From Haemonchus contortus (taxonomy: Eukaryota; Nematoda; Chromadorea; Rhabditida; Trichostrongylidae): 64,000 bases of DNA. The notes under the pieces are model-generated. The model ran no database searches and had not been told where the DNA came from. It saw only the letters and a program-made list of their open reading frames with translations. Each line of letters opens with the position of its first letter. The first letter of the stretch is position 1. The translations under genes were made by a program, and so were the position numbers. Below are positions 12,886 through 26,387 of the stretch, in pieces. The DNA lies in contig LS997566.1 of the NCBI GenBank assembly GCA_000469685.2, positions 31,738,996-31,802,995 of the forward strand. Direction: 5' to 3'.

Positions 12886-15234
12886 TAAGGGGGAGCAAGG
12901 GGGAAGTAAATAGAATAAAGGAAAACCGGTAAAATTTCCAAGCATCGCCTCAGACTTGTCGGTATGGTGTGGGGCATCCACCACAAACAAAGTAGGGCGA
13001 TTATAGAAATGTAAGCATTGGTATACCCGTATGGCCCACCATAAGTCACATCCTGTCCACAATTGACTCTCTGGTCGCTTATGATTAGCACATGACCACT
13101 CACAGTTTCTGATAACGTGAACATTCTCACTACCTCAGGCCTTTTCTTCAATAATTCGTTCCAGGAGGTACGACAAAATGTGGGCAGGACCAAGGACGAG
13201 AGAGCGTGACCGTGATTGATAACTAGTTTCCATTGAATCCCCTGAACAGGTGATACTCGACGATAAGTGTGATGGCCCATATCTAACGAGGGCAATTTTG
13301 ATAGTTACAAAAAAAAGCAAAAATGTCAAATGTGTGCGTGCCAATTGCACTAGACGATTCTGCACGCACATAAGCGGAAGGATAGCATTCCAAGGATGGG
13401 CTAGAAGAAAGATTGCTCCATAATCATATGAGATTGAGTTCTTACGCAATGTTTGCTTTTTGACAGTGACTTACAAGAAGCATTCGCCTGCAAGGTTAAT
13501 AGCCAGCCTTCTGGGTACTCTCAGGGACAAAATTAATTTACTAGTTTATTGGCAGCACGCTGAGCTTTCGAAGTTCGGAAGGACGACATGGTTTGAAAGC
13601 CATGGATGACTCGAGTCATGTCAGAATTCAGTGAAGGCCATTCTGGTTGATTTCAGCCGACGTCACTTACCAACATCGAGAAGATTTCCATCAAGGAAGG
13701 CTATATGGGAAATGTAATTTGGTTCATCTGGGAAACCCGAGTCTCATATCCCTCCTCAGTGGATATCCCTCCTCAAAGGTAAGGTAGTACTTACAGTATG
13801 GGAAAGTGTAAGCATCGAGGAACATAACATACGCTAAGTGAACTGAGAAGGAAAAGAACTATGTCAAGGGAACAAACATGGCATGGGATTGAGGCAATTA
13901 GCGGTCTGTGCTGTAGACGGCCCATTCATTTGGGTGAAATCACTAGGGAGGAACTGATTGGTCTTCAAGCTTAAAGGAGATTCAGCTGAATGAAATGCAG
14001 AAGCTCGTTCCCATACAGTGCTCTGGAGAAGGTGAATACTCCGGGAATTTTCGAGCTGCATTTTTGGCCTAGAAAGGGATGATACGTCTGGGTGGCATTT
14101 CCGAAAAGGGCAATTTTTTTCATCGAGAACGGCACTCCTAAATGCCACTATTAAGGGCTACATATCTAGCATTTACCCATGCCTACGTAGCGCTATGGCT
14201 CAAGAAGAGTAGAAAATTATATCAATCTCTTAAAGCTGTCAATATATCTTTCTTTTAATTTCGATATATGACAAGCCCTTCAATCGCTTGAATGCCTACA
14301 ACATCTACCTCATATTACTTTAATGAAAGCGCACGATTTTTAATGAATGTTGTGATTGAGAGGTACCCCGAGGGACCCCACATTTCGCTGTAGGGTACAG
14401 AATTTCCATGATTAATATTCATTTTTATTCAATAGCTTCAGCCTAGAGAGTAGGAGCGGTCAATTCTATTGAATTTGTCGCTCAGTTGGCAGAGAACAAA
14501 TGACTGTGTGACAAATGATACTTACAATTAGCTTCCTAGTGTGCCTACGGTTAATTGATATTGGCTCCCTTTTCCTGTGGCCCATTGTCATTTCGTAGCA
14601 AAAACAGATACCTTTCTCAAAAACCTTCCATAGGGTGTCTCGTCTGCAGAAGTGGATAGCTTTGGGACCCGTTGGGTGGTCGGAAGGTCAGGAAAAATAT
14701 TCCGATATAGTTAAGATCAACTTATCAATTACTGGGGTTTGTGATACTCAGCAGTTATGGAGCTCAATTCATATCTGTGCTAGATTTTTCATCTTTTAGG
14801 ATTGTTGTTCTTATGGCTAGTCATACCCTATCTGGCTCTTTCCTATTAAGCCCAATAAGATTACTAATTCCTCAACGCAACATTGGAACATAACATGCCC
14901 CTTGTGGTTGTGAATAACAAGCTTTAGTGCCGTCATTCACTCTCAACCATCGTGGTAAACGGCTGAATCAGTGCTCGCCTGCCTCGTCTCGTCCTGAGGA
15001 TGAGACTGACGAAACGTTCTCGGGGTATATAAGAAGGTATCTGGACAGCTCTTCTCGCCTATTGCATGAAATAACTTGAGCCTCGTCTACTTCTGAAGGT
15101 ACGGAGGTCGAGTCTCTGTTTGATCTCATTTTTCCTCTCACTGTTTCCTCTCATTTTTCTCCCTCTCTTTGATAACCACCATTCCGTTTGCACTCAACGT
15201 AGGTATTGGCTTGCTGGGAGTCGCGATTACTTGG

Positions 15235-15900
15235 GGCTCAGAAAATCTCTAGGATAAAAGCTGAACATCTGTGGACTAAGAAATAGCAGATGCTGTTTTT
15301 CGTGGTTCTCAATTGATGTCTCTTGACGCTTATCATTCCCGTTTTTGGAAAGCGCCCTGGCATTCGACTTCTATTCAGAATCATAGTTGTATGTTGAATT
15401 ATGTATATGATGACAGGCAATGACCACCCGATGTACAACTCAACGCTTTTGTGTATCCCATGGCTGAACTTTCATCTTGTCAGCCTTTCAAGCTGGCAAG
15501 GTGTCGATTACCTTGGGAGGTCCTCTTTGCCCATGGCATGAAACTACCCAAACCTCTTCTTTTCCAAAACATGGAGGTCGAGATTCTGCCAGGTCCAGCT
15601 GCTTCCTTCCATTCCTTCCTCTTCTTGACCACCATTCAAGTTTGTCGTTGGCGCTCTCCATCGCTATCACGGACCTTTCATCAATTCCATAAATTCTGTA
15701 TCCACTTGCACCATTGGAATTCATTATATTACTCTATCTATTACTTCTTTGTTGACCGCACGAATTCTGCAACATGTACAGTTCGCTCTTCCTGTTCGAA
15801 CGCAGAAAAGATCCTGTCTTGCCAGAAAATGTGATTAATTAGAGCTCAGACAATCTCTAAAAGAAAAACTGAACACCACTGGACGAAGAAAATTGGGTCT
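15235..15900 (+). repeat. Diverged local duplication
   Basis: The segment at about 15235-15290 (GGGCTCAGAAAATCTCTAGG and on to GGACTAAGAAA) recurs at about 15840-15895 (GAGCTCAGACAATCTCTAAA and on to GGACGAAGAAA). Upstream of each lies a GGAGGTCGAG motif (about 15105 and 15572) and an ACCACCATTC motif. The layout suggests an old tandem duplication of roughly 0.5-0.6 kb. Confidence 0.45.
15350..15462 (-). repeat. SINE body fragment
   Basis: TGGCATTCGACTTCTATTCA and GATTCTGAAT on the opposite strand match the 3' body of the SINE family. The rest is eroded, and no head is visible. Confidence 0.55.
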
Positions 15901-18900
15901 GCTGTTGTTTGAGGTTTTCCATTACAACCATTGGGTTGACGTTATCAGAGACCTGTTGCAGCGCGGACTCAGTAAAGCTTATACACATCGAACCTCTCTT
16001 TTTCTCATCTCTTCCTTTCCCTTTATCTCTTTATCTTTCTTTTTACTGAGAAATGAAAGTCGCTTCTCTCCAATCATTCCCGGCGTTTGTTTTTACTAAC
16101 TAAAACTTCAAGGTCTGTAGGACGGGGATGAGGATCTGTAGGGCCAATGCTAGCTCATGAGTGAGGATCGCTTTTTCCAAGAACTCCAAAACCAACAGAG
16201 TCGGGCTGTAACAACCTTCCGAGAGGTGTCATTAGCGGTTTCGTCTCGCCGGCCACTGAGCGAACACTGAGGCCGGCTTAGCGATCAGAGTTCTTCAAGA
16301 GAGTCTCAGCCTCCGTTTTTTGAGATGGGAACTCAAATTAGAGAAGAGCCACCTGACTAGGATAGCATACTGTTATTATTCATGTTGCTGCCGCCAGAAT
16401 AACCACCTGATAATTGATTGTGATTGCCACTCAAACAGTTTTTCATTACAATGCTTATTTTTACACCCGGAACAGTAACAAATGACACCTTGTTCGCTAT
16501 GCTGCCGACATCCTGGCAAAGAACCAACCGAGAGTTCTGCTCAACTCCGTTGCTCAGAAAAGACCCGTACGACCATCCAAAAGAGGACCCTCTCTGATGA
16601 AGCTCCTTATGGATTGAGAAAAAGAGCTTCCAAGATGGTCGAAGGGAAGGTTTGATGGGAATTTCAAGATGGAAAAGGCTGCAGGACTGTTTTCAAGAGT
16701 GTTATACCCTGGTCCAGCGTCAATGTTTGGTAACAAAGGCTCGACGTCCTTTTGAGATTCTACAACATTCTCTTTCCTTGTCAAGGGTACCTCCAAAATC
16801 AAGCATGCTTACGAAAGCGGCACCGCCTGAGTGGATCGTGGTGCAGAGTGAAGAAGTGGAGCAGTCGGAAGACCACTAACCAGATGGCTCTGGGTGAGCT
16901 CATTCAAGTGCTCCTCTATCTCCATATACCCTCATAGAATAGTGAAGATGCAGCGATTTTCGAACTTAAGGTCTCAGTACATACTCATTATCGTCACAAG
17001 CATCCCTGAAACCACTAATGGCATCTCATGTCATCACAAAATGTGCTTTTAAATGGAGTGCATTTACACGAGGTCCCACGATTCATTGCGACCATCCCAT
17101 TGGCTTCCATCATGTTGGAAAAGAGCGGAGTGGAGCTCGATGTCTATTAAGAGCTCGCCCACGCCCTCCACATTTAACTACATTTGAGTCATTGGGTACG
17201 CCATCATCATACGTAGGTTTCCAGTAATACTCCTAGGGCCGGGAAGAACTGTATGACGAAAAAGGACCTCAACCCACTCACACTCAATTATCTACTCATT
17301 CAACTACTTCTGACTTCGAACTGGTTACACCTCCCCTCTTGCGGTTCTGCTTTGTCCTGTGGACGCTTTCTCAGTCTCGAGAACTCCTAACATCGACCGC
17401 TGAACCTCTCAAATCTTCTTCAGTGGGACTGTTGTTGATTGGAAGATCTGTGCGGTAGGGCAGTCTCCAACAGGTAATACTTGCGTGCGTCACCTCCAGC
17501 AGCTTCTCTTCTGCCTGAACCCGGGAAACTTCTGTTGCCGAGTATTTTGACAACCCTCAACTGGCTAGCGACTGCCACTTGTCAGTCATTCCTTCACACC
17601 TCCTCATTAACCAGACCTTGGAATTTTGCGTCGATCTGACATTGCTCGGTTCATTCCATGTTGCTCGTTCTCAGATTTGATAATTAGATCTGTTGGTTAA
17701 GTTATGGCCGAACATTTCTTGCTCCTAGAATGAACTTGCGTTTTTCCTTCTAAACGCCAACGCTTTCACTCTCCTCGCTTCGAATATACTATTAGAAATG
17801 TGGTTTTATAGACACCATTTCGAGGCCCATTCGCTCATCCCGATGGGTAAAAGCGCTTGCAAAATTCCCTAGCAAATTCAATCGCTTTTGGCCCGCAAAC
17901 ACACTTACTTACGATTCGTTTCCGACTGAATTGGGTCCTTGGCCAAATTTCAATCTACCGTATGCACACTACTTCTTTAGGCCGATCACTGGTACATCAC
18001 TGCCCATGGGGGAGCAATGACACTAAGAGTGAAACCTCATTTATGATGAACCAAAATGGCTAGTGGTATGAGATGCTGATCGGCCTAAGATATCAGGCTA
18101 ACCCTTTGGCCGAGGGCTTCCAGCAAACTGTTAGCCCAAATATCTGATTCCAGACTTTTCAGGGGATGTTGTCCCAACAGATTCAGATACTAATTCGCCA
18201 ACTCCATTATGGCTCTTTCCAATACACCAAAGGGGCGGGCATTGCAGACGTGGTGGTTGAAGGTGCTACTTCCACTATGGCGGCTGTTTACTACTTTACT
18301 ATGGCTTTCCCTAAGTCAACATTCCAGTTAGTGATGTGTCTGACGGTATGGATGTTTAAGTGCAAAGTCTCCCTCATCACCTAAAGCGTCAATAGAAACG
18401 CTAATAATGATAATTGTTTATGGAACCCTGTGTTCTGTCTGTTCGGATGGGTACTTCCGAGTGTTTTCATCGCGTCGTGCTATGGTGTCTGGCTCATATT
18501 ACTCCTCTATCGTTTCTTTGAACTACATCCATTTGTCAAAGGAGATGCCCGTTGGTTTTTTTTCGACAATAGATTTCTCTGGCCACTTAGCAATGATTTA
18601 TGCCCAATTTTCAAGATAGCAATTATTCGAAATTGCGCCTGGCTTTCGATGCCTGAACGCGAACGGAGGAAAAACTGCTGGATGGAATTTCACGTCAGAG
18701 CGATTCATTCCCATCTCCCCTTTTAGCTTTATTTTTCATACCACGCTGGAGGTCTGTGGGTTCTTGTGTACTTCCTTCTAAATCTCGCATTCTATACGAA
18801 CACTTCTTTTTGCGTGGAAAAGGCTAGTTTTATAGCAAAGTTAGGTCGAGCTCGAATAAAGCCTCCAGTTAGAACTGGGCAAAAGGAAAGCCGTACATTG

Positions 18901-21900
18901 TCCAGACGTTATGTTGCTATGCTGCCCGTTTCCTTCAATTTAACTTACATTTGGACTAGGGGTCCTCCAGTCTCGTTTCTGTTGCGACAGCTTCTGTGGA
19001 GAGCATCCGATTGAGCATTGATGAAACCACCGTATCACATCACCTATCGTCTCATTTTGTGTAGAACAATCCTGAGGACTGAGGTTCAGCGTATGCCCGT
19101 TCGGAAGAATACGATTAATCTCGATCGTTTCCCAATAACCCAATCGTCTTCAAGTTCGAAGTAATTAGATCGCGAATTTTCTTATGGAGATTCTAGGAAT
19201 CTGTGCGTTATACATTAACCATCGCATGATATTCTTCTTGGAAACCTTGCGGAGGTTTTATCAAGTCCTCAATCAAATATTCCCTGAAGGTAGAAGGAAG
19301 GAATGGAGCAAATGCTGTCGCTCCAGAGTGCAAACATAAGCTTAGAGCCCGGTTGAACATTGGATTAAGCACGGCCGTGATCAACTGACATCCACAATAT
19401 CTCGTACTTCATTTGAAACCCGAGTTTAGTATTATTAAAAAACTGCTGCATATCGAATACTCTCAGAACTCATTGGGCAAACCCAATTTGATTTACCTTT
19501 TGTCCTGGATTGTAATCGAGAACCGAGGACTTTTTAAAACCCAGAATCTTGATAAGCTCCGAGCATACCAGAATAATACCACGCAAGGAAAGGTAAGTTT
19601 CCAGAGGAAAACAGATGGACGAGAAGGACAAGCCTACATATCGCTCACAATAGAACAAGGAAGTTTTCTATCAGAGATAAGGCTTGATAATTTACGAACA
19701 TTCACCCTTTTCTGTCGCGTAATACCCACCCACTTCAGTATACTCTGGGGCCATTGGGGTTTCCTAACCCATCGGGAAGACATCGATACAGCGCGGCCAT
19801 CACCTTATTGAAACAGCTTGGCTGGGAGCAGGAACTCGAATATCCGACTACCCGAGGACATACTCGAATGCACCTAACCCCATCCTTGCTCCAAGTCTAC
19901 CCAGGACCTTCTTCGATGCGTCGTATTTGTAACTGGATAAGAAAGAGTTAATTTGACTGGATCAGGGAAGGCTTTGAAAAGACGCCGTAGAATGAAAGGC
20001 TTCGTCCGCACGAATTCTGCATCTGTTGCATTTTAGGCTACGACAAGAGCACTGTGCGAATTAGGTGCTTGTTCTGAATTTTCCTTCTCATCATTTATAA
20101 CTTCAAAAAGCGCTTTGACAATCATATGCCATCATTTCTTCTGGGTAAAGACATGCATGTAATTGTATAAATTATCTTGTGGCAGCCTTGGACCGTTTAT
20201 ACTCTTCTGTCTCGCACTTTTTACACTTCGACTTCAGCACGATACCCGTTCCACCCTTTGTCATATATTGTACGTCCCGGATCGTCGCACGAAGTTTCTA
20301 ACTTTCTATACGTGGTATATTTTCGACTCTCCTGGACTTCAACTTTGACATCTGGGAACTTTTGAAGGCGTTTGGATATCCAAAAAAGCGGGCAGTGTCT
20401 CCCAAACGTCGTAATCGCAATCGTCTTTCCACTGAGTTCCTTATTTTCACCTGCCTTTCATGGACCTCTCTGCAGTAAGCTGGTGCCGGATGTCGCCTAC
20501 GGTCTAAAACCGTCAACCCCACTCTAGGGGACGTTCATTTTGGGAACGGAAATTTACTGCAATACGTCAAAGATAGTTGAGACAGACATGTTATATTATG
20601 CGAGTTGACCGTTGATCAGCAATTATTAGATGAATAATCCCTTATGACGTTGGTCAGACCCTTTGATTATCTCACTCTCGGTGTTTAGCCGACTACTCTG
20701 CAGTTCTGAAGGAATGAGGACCAAGTAAACTGGTCCCATTGCCGCTCTATTCCTCGAATACCGACTATGGTGACCGTGGAATCACGGCTATGCCAGCCAT
20801 CTGAGGTATTCTACCGATTCTTCCGCCAGCTGCAGTGAAGGAGCCAAAGAAGAGTTGGAACAATTGAATTCATGCATACCTTCATCCCGCTCTGTGACAG
20901 GAAGGAAAAATCGCCTTTCACTCAAATTTCCTCTTTAGTAAAGTTAGTGAAGAATCTGCCGTTCGTCGTGATGTTCCTCTTTCTTTTCGATATCATCGTA
21001 ATCCCATGCTGATTGGTGGCTTAAGATTTTCTGCTAGAAATATAATCCAAAAGATTAGGGACAGCTAGTTCGTGATCATTTTAATTGCCCGAGAGCGATT
21101 TGACAAAATGTCAGTGTGAAGCCACAAAGGCAGTGAACATTGCCAAGAGGCTAGCACAAGACCATGAGTCGTTTCGAGGAGTTTCGGATTTCCATTGTAA
21201 AAGCGTCCTCTCTTTTTGATGGCTATTTAAAGGCACAGCTCACGGTGAAAATAGTTTACGGCATTTTCCTCCAGTTTAAGTCTAATGGTTCCCTAGAATT
21301 ATAAATGGGGCATTGAGGGGTTTTCAATAGGGCGTAATATTATCGGTTTTGATATCGGTTTGGACGACTTACACGCCCAAAAGTGTTCGTGTTATGTCGG
21401 CCTCATTAACGTATTTAGGACGAGTGGAATAGTACGCTCATGTGAGAAACACTCACAAGGGCATCTCGTACAACCCCATTTCCTTATTCTTACTCTTACT
21501 TTCTTGAAACCTTGAAGTTTTTGAAGTCCGCCGGTTTTTGCGCTTTTTTTGCCATTTTTACACTATTCTGCCTCCCATTATTTCACTAGAATTGAATATT
21601 TCATGATTATCTTTAATTGTCCTTTCAAGGCTGCTTCTGGTCATTTGCTGATTTAGATCTGCCCAACTGTAAAAGGATCAAGCAGGAACTTCATAGTCAA
21701 CTTTCTTTATCTGATCCCATCAAATGCTTAGCATTCCTTGAATATTCTAGGAATTAGCTCCTGGATAAGTTCAACGGGAATCCGTCTAGGTGCTTAATCA
21801 TAATCTTTCGATCTTTGCAGTGTTTAATCCTCCTTTCAAAACCAATCCGTTCCAAGAAGGATCGCTCTTATTGCGTTTCGATGAGATCGTACTGAGATAC

Positions 21901-22657
21901 TCTACTTGTTGAATTAGGGAATTTTCCGATTTCTCTGATTGTCCTATGCCGGTTTATTCAATTAGCGCCAGTATGCCGTCACTCTCAGCTGGTCACTGGC
22001 CGTCCAGGGCGAGGTGCATCGCTCAGACAACAACTGTGTTTACGTAATTTACTGAGCCCTTCTGAGCTACGACAAGTGACGCACCTCTCCTTGTCATTTC
22101 TGCGTCAGATGAGCGCACTGTTTTTTCCAGGAATGAAATTAGCCTCATAATGATGATCCCTTCTCTTTTTCAGCGATTCGGGCGCGTAGTACTATGTATG
22201 CCATGAGTTTTTAGGTTCTTCTGGCAGTCTTGTAGTCAGGCTGCATCAGGATTCACTACTTTCATCTCAATCACAGCCCATCTTCTGGAATATTTCAAGC
22301 AAACATTTCATAAACCCATCTTGCATCTTGACGGCTCATTACAAACTGCTTCAATCATGTTCACCCACTTCCTCAATAACATGGTGCTTATCCTCTACCT
22401 TATTGAATTAGCAGCTCGATGGTGTCTGGGCGAAGTATATGGGGTGCTTCGAAAGGATGAGGGCGATCAAGAGATAAGGTCTGGATCATGAATTGAATTT
22501 AGGAAAGGTTTTTGCGCTTTGCTTTACTGCATCTTTAATCCCCAGTCAAGATAGCCCCTCAGATTAATCCTTGGGCGGCTTAACAGTACCCATAAAGTTG
22601 TAGATCGTGGATAGTTGGGTTGTTTTGGTAGCTCCCAACTATAAAACTGAGCCTCCT

Positions 22658-22672
22658 CCCCCCCCCCCCCCC
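22658..22672 (+). repeat. C homopolymer run
   Basis: Fifteen consecutive C bases, preceded by CCTCCT. This is the mirror in composition of the G run near 12.88 kb. Confidence 0.95.
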
Positions 22673-23669
22673 TTGGAGCTCTATTCGGCTTAATTTCTAC
22701 CGATGGTAATGAGCAGGGCTTAGTGCAAAGTCCAGTCGGTGCTTGTTTGGCATGACAAATAAAGCCCATTTTACAGTATTTGCCCGGCTCTTCAAAGGCA
22801 TGGGGATCCCAACGGAGGAGCTCGAGATCATTAGAGCAGACCTCAAGAATCCTTGGAGACCCTTTTCTCCCAACACTCGATCCACAGTTCCCTATTATTG
22901 CAATTAGAACGCAAGTTTTGCAAATTTTTTATGACAAACATGTGTACTCGCTCATCAGCTTCAGACGACAACACTCTGTTTGCGCCGTTCATTTCCTCCT
23001 AGTGGCTTAAAGTTCAGCCGGCTGCAAAGCTCAGACGAAGAAAACTTGATTTTTTGAAAATTGGTCTAAACGAATCACACTCTATGACGTAGGGAGAGTT
23101 GGAGTGGCTTTACTTTGCCATTAGGGGAATCCCCGTTCAGATGGCAATCCAAGAGGGGCGAAAGGGAACGTTCCTGACGGATTGAAGTCATTTAACAACT
23201 CTTACTTTCTCGTTGTCACCCGTAGTCCCCTGTGTACTCAACTATCGACGAAAACTGGGTAGCTGAAAATTACTTTTGCACTTAACACTCCCACACTCCT
23301 ATTTTTCGGCTCCCCGATGAACTCGTCTTCCCGATCGGAGACCCACTAATTTAAACACGATTTCGCCCTCGTAAATCAGAACATAAAATTGAGAACCCTT
23401 AGCTTCTCCAAGATATCCACTAGAAAACGTATAATGTGAAAATCACCCTCTTCCCCGAAATCGCATCAAGCGGGGCCATTCCGTTTATGGGCTGCGAAAT
23501 TACTGTATTCCATACGGTGTCGTAACGCAGAATAAGTGGATGGATTTCCTGCCCACACCAAGTCATAAATTCTGTCGTTTTCTCGTGCAATGATAGCCAT
23601 CAAACGATTTTGGCGTATTATGCTTTATGACAGATCAAGAATGTCAATAAATTCGCCCGAACAAACCAC

Positions 23670-23900
23670 ACGCGATCCCACATATGGGCGAACAATCTTC
23701 ATAGAACTCTCTATGTAGGGTCTAGCGAGAATAATAGCAGGAAATTTGTAAAAATCTTCAAGAAAAGTAGGAAATATGGAGCTAATGCCAACAGACACCT
23801 TAGGATACGTCGCAAACCTTACACTGCCCCACATATGGGCGAACAATCTCTGCATACCTCTCTGTAGGGTCCAGAAAGGATTATTGTCGAGAACTGTACC
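23670..23900 (+). repeat. Direct repeat pair
   Basis: CCACATATGGGCGAACAATC occurs near 23678 and again near 23829. Each is followed by a CTCTcTGTAGGGTC(T/C)AG block and then an AT-rich block with AATAATAG or GATTATTG. A third, weaker unit (AGGGTCTGGAGAGATTTAT) follows near 23937. The unit spacing is about 150 bp. Confidence 0.65.
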
Positions 23901-25861
23901 TCTCACTTCTAGTTTCCGATTGTACCACCTTTTTTTAGGGTCTGGAGAGATTTATCGTAAAAAATTGTAAAAATCGAGCCGGACAACTGTCTACCCAGGG
24001 CGTACTAAGGGCCACTAAGCCGGCTTGGCGTACTCAAAGGTGACCGTGCTGTGAGGACCTCCTTGTTAAGGTTGCACCATACACAGTGAAGCTTCGAACG
24101 CCAACGAATAGTGCGCTCATGTGGGAGACACTCAAACGGTTACACACGGTGACGCACTCAAACGGAACCTACAATCATACGACTCTTTTTTTTTCAAAGA
24201 AACAATTTTTTATGCCATGAACTATGCCGTCAGTATTATAAATGGGTTCAGAGAAAAGCACGTTTTTTGCATTTTTGACGTCTATAGGCAGCTCTTAACG
24301 CTACTGCGGTAAGTGACATCTCGTCCAAATAGCCTTTCTTTGACACTACTGTCACCATAATCGTACCCCCTTTTTCGCTACTTTTTTGCTTTTTTTCTTA
24401 AAATGTGCTGACTTTCATGTCTTCTTCGCCACCCTTACACTGTGTCAAGCTCACAGGCATCTCATGAATGGGGAGTTTAGAAGGATGCCGGCTCCATTCG
24501 AAATTCTGCAGTAACCAAATTCTTCAGGGAGTAAGTGGTGGGTCTTATGAGGTGAAAAAAATCAACAGAAAAGCCTTGAATATACAGCCACTCTTCACTG
24601 CGTTCAGTTAGAAAAACGGTAGCTGCCTAACCAACCGAACGACAAAGTAGTATATTCTTTCCAAAGGATTAATCTCAAGCTTCGCCGTTTGGAATTTTTC
24701 ACTCCGGATAAGAATAGACATTGAAGTAGTTTGAATTTAACGGCAGATTGGTCATTGCTTCGAGGAAGACTTAATTATGGCACTTCTATGAAGCCATCCA
24801 TCAGGCAATCTTTCACCTCTTCCCACCCTCACCGCCCATTTTCCCAGCTTAGCACTCTTCTCTCTGTGTATACCCGAAATTATCACATTCACTGCGTCAG
24901 TGCTGATGATATCAGGCATTTTCCAATCATGAACATCCGCCTCTTTCGTGATTACTTGTTGCTACTTTTGCTTTTCCAACGTGAGCAATAGGGCTCATAC
25001 TGCTTCCTATGGTTAGTAGCCTTTGTGGGAGCGCAAATGCAGAAGCAAAAGTGCTGAAAGCTTCAGTAGACAGAAAAACAAGTAGGCCCAGACGGGACAT
25101 GTAAGGACTGAAAGGAAGCTCGATATGGGAGAAAAAACGTACAGCTGGCGTAATACAGAGACGTAGCCAGGACGAGGTTTGTAGTAAGGTGGTAGAGTAG
25201 GGTGCCATTGGGAACGGGTGGACACTGCTCTATGGCGGAGCGTATGAGTCTAAGTTTACTCCTCTCTAGTATGGATAATGCTATGATTGTGGCAAGAGTG
25301 AAGGGGAAATTGTGCATCAACGAAGTCCATGTGCTGTCTGGGAGTTGTTGAGTGACAGCTTGTTTGGTACGCTCTCGCTGATGCATCCCCTACACATAGT
25401 GACGAGTGTCATCGTGGCGGCAACAGCATCAATGATCGCTGTTAATTACGTTTTTGACACTACTTCGTTGAGTGTGTTCCCGTCCCGGAGGCACCCAGAC
25501 CAGGACCAAGTTGTTAACCACTTCAATCAGCTGAACCAGGCGTCAATCTCTTAGTGACTAGAGATTTTGAGCTGGATTAAATCAGCTGTAATCACAAAAT
25601 CCGAACTAATCCCGAAGCGTATGCAAGAACCGTGCGAAGCTGTGGCCGGCTGCGAACGAGCGGGACCACTCTGTAGCTTTCTAAAAGTTATTCGGTGTGA
25701 CTCACTCGGAATAGGAAGATTCACAAAATACAAGCGGATTTAAGCGATAAAAAGGAGGCAAAGGGGAGAAGGAGTCACAATGAGCTTCCTTTTTGACGGA
25801 TCACCTTAGGTGCAATATGCTTAACAGCTTTAGAAGCTATGAAAGTATGGAAGCTAATCTA

Positions 25862-26385
25862 CAGTAGCGCTCAAAAGTCTTCGGTGAAATGCTTTGACGC
25901 TTTTTCGTTCATAACTTTTTTCTTAGTGGACCAAATCGCGCTAAATTTGGATGTGTTCAACTAGAGGATATTTCACCCTACCCAACACCATTTGACTGCG
26001 AAACTACAATATCCAAAGATAGAGCAAAGTGTTTGTTGCGGTAGCAGATTTTGCTAAAAGTAATGTTGTTGACGTCTGCACTTATGCGCACCTTATGTGC
26101 GTTTTTCTCCTCTACTGTGTTCGGCATTACTGCTCGTACACTTCAAATATGGCAAAAGGGAAAGAATTCCCAACGGACCTTATCCGTATTTAAAGTTGAT
26201 TTTGAGTTCAAGTCCTTTGGGATATCTGGAACATGATCAGATTGCAGGTCAATAGTGATAAATATTCGCAATACACCCACTCTCCAAATATAGAAATTCC
26301 GCATGATCAGATCCAGTAGGCAAGGGGTTACGACTGAAAAGTAGGGCTGAAGAATCATTTCACCGAAGACTTTTGAGCGCTACTG
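25862..26385. mobile_element. MITE of Tc1/mariner type, copy 1
   Basis: The element begins CAGTAGCGCTCAAAAGTCTT and ends with its reverse complement. The terminal inverted repeats are perfect for about 30 bp. It is 524 bp long and flanked on both sides by TA, the expected Tc1/mariner target duplication. It has no transposase frame, so it is a non-autonomous element. The interior matches the second copy at 55327-55852 in reverse orientation. Confidence 0.9.
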
Positions 26386-26387
26386 TA

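Larger units (their letters stand above)
7866..15349. other. Stretch without a supported gene
   Basis: No gene could be supported. Longer open frames at 10083-10550 (+), 11521-12051 (+), 12792-13295 (-) and 13135-13449 (-) show no known motif. Frames on the two strands overlap around 11.5-12.3 and 12.8-13.4 kb. A diverged repeat lies at 8560-8960 and a G run at 12872-12885. Around 14990-15015 there is a small hairpin, GTCTC pairing with GAGAC. Confidence 0.5.
15463..25861. other. Stretch without a supported gene
   Basis: Nothing with a recognisable domain was found. Open frames up to about 130 codons (15451-15834 plus, 19413-19811 plus, 25063-25386 minus) lack known motifs, and around 25.0-25.5 kb frames on both strands overlap. 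Present are a C run (22658-22672), a direct repeat around 23.67-23.9 kb, and a related sentence at about 21420 and 24105 (AATAGTACGCTCATGTG / AATAGTGCGCTCATGTG). Confidence 0.5.

Noticed and set aside
12792..13295. Open frame of 167 codons (-) with Pro/Tyr-rich end
   Set aside because: The C-terminal part is low-complexity translation of the G-run region, and the rest matches nothing I know. A second frame overlaps it.
14994..15015. Hammerhead ribozyme core (CTGAGGA ... GAAAC)
   Set aside because: Both core words are present, but the ten bases between them cannot form stem II, and no fitting stem III with a cleavage triplet was found. The local hairpin GTCTC/GAGAC pairs across the first core word instead.
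22010..22090. Small hairpin with GAGGTGC/GCACCTC ends
   Set aside because: Only seven paired bases, with no target duplication; too weak to call a mobile element.
25000..25560. Overlapping frames with hydrophobic stretches on both strands
   Set aside because: Coding-like wording occurs on both strands at once, so neither can be preferred; no splice-consistent chain was fixed.
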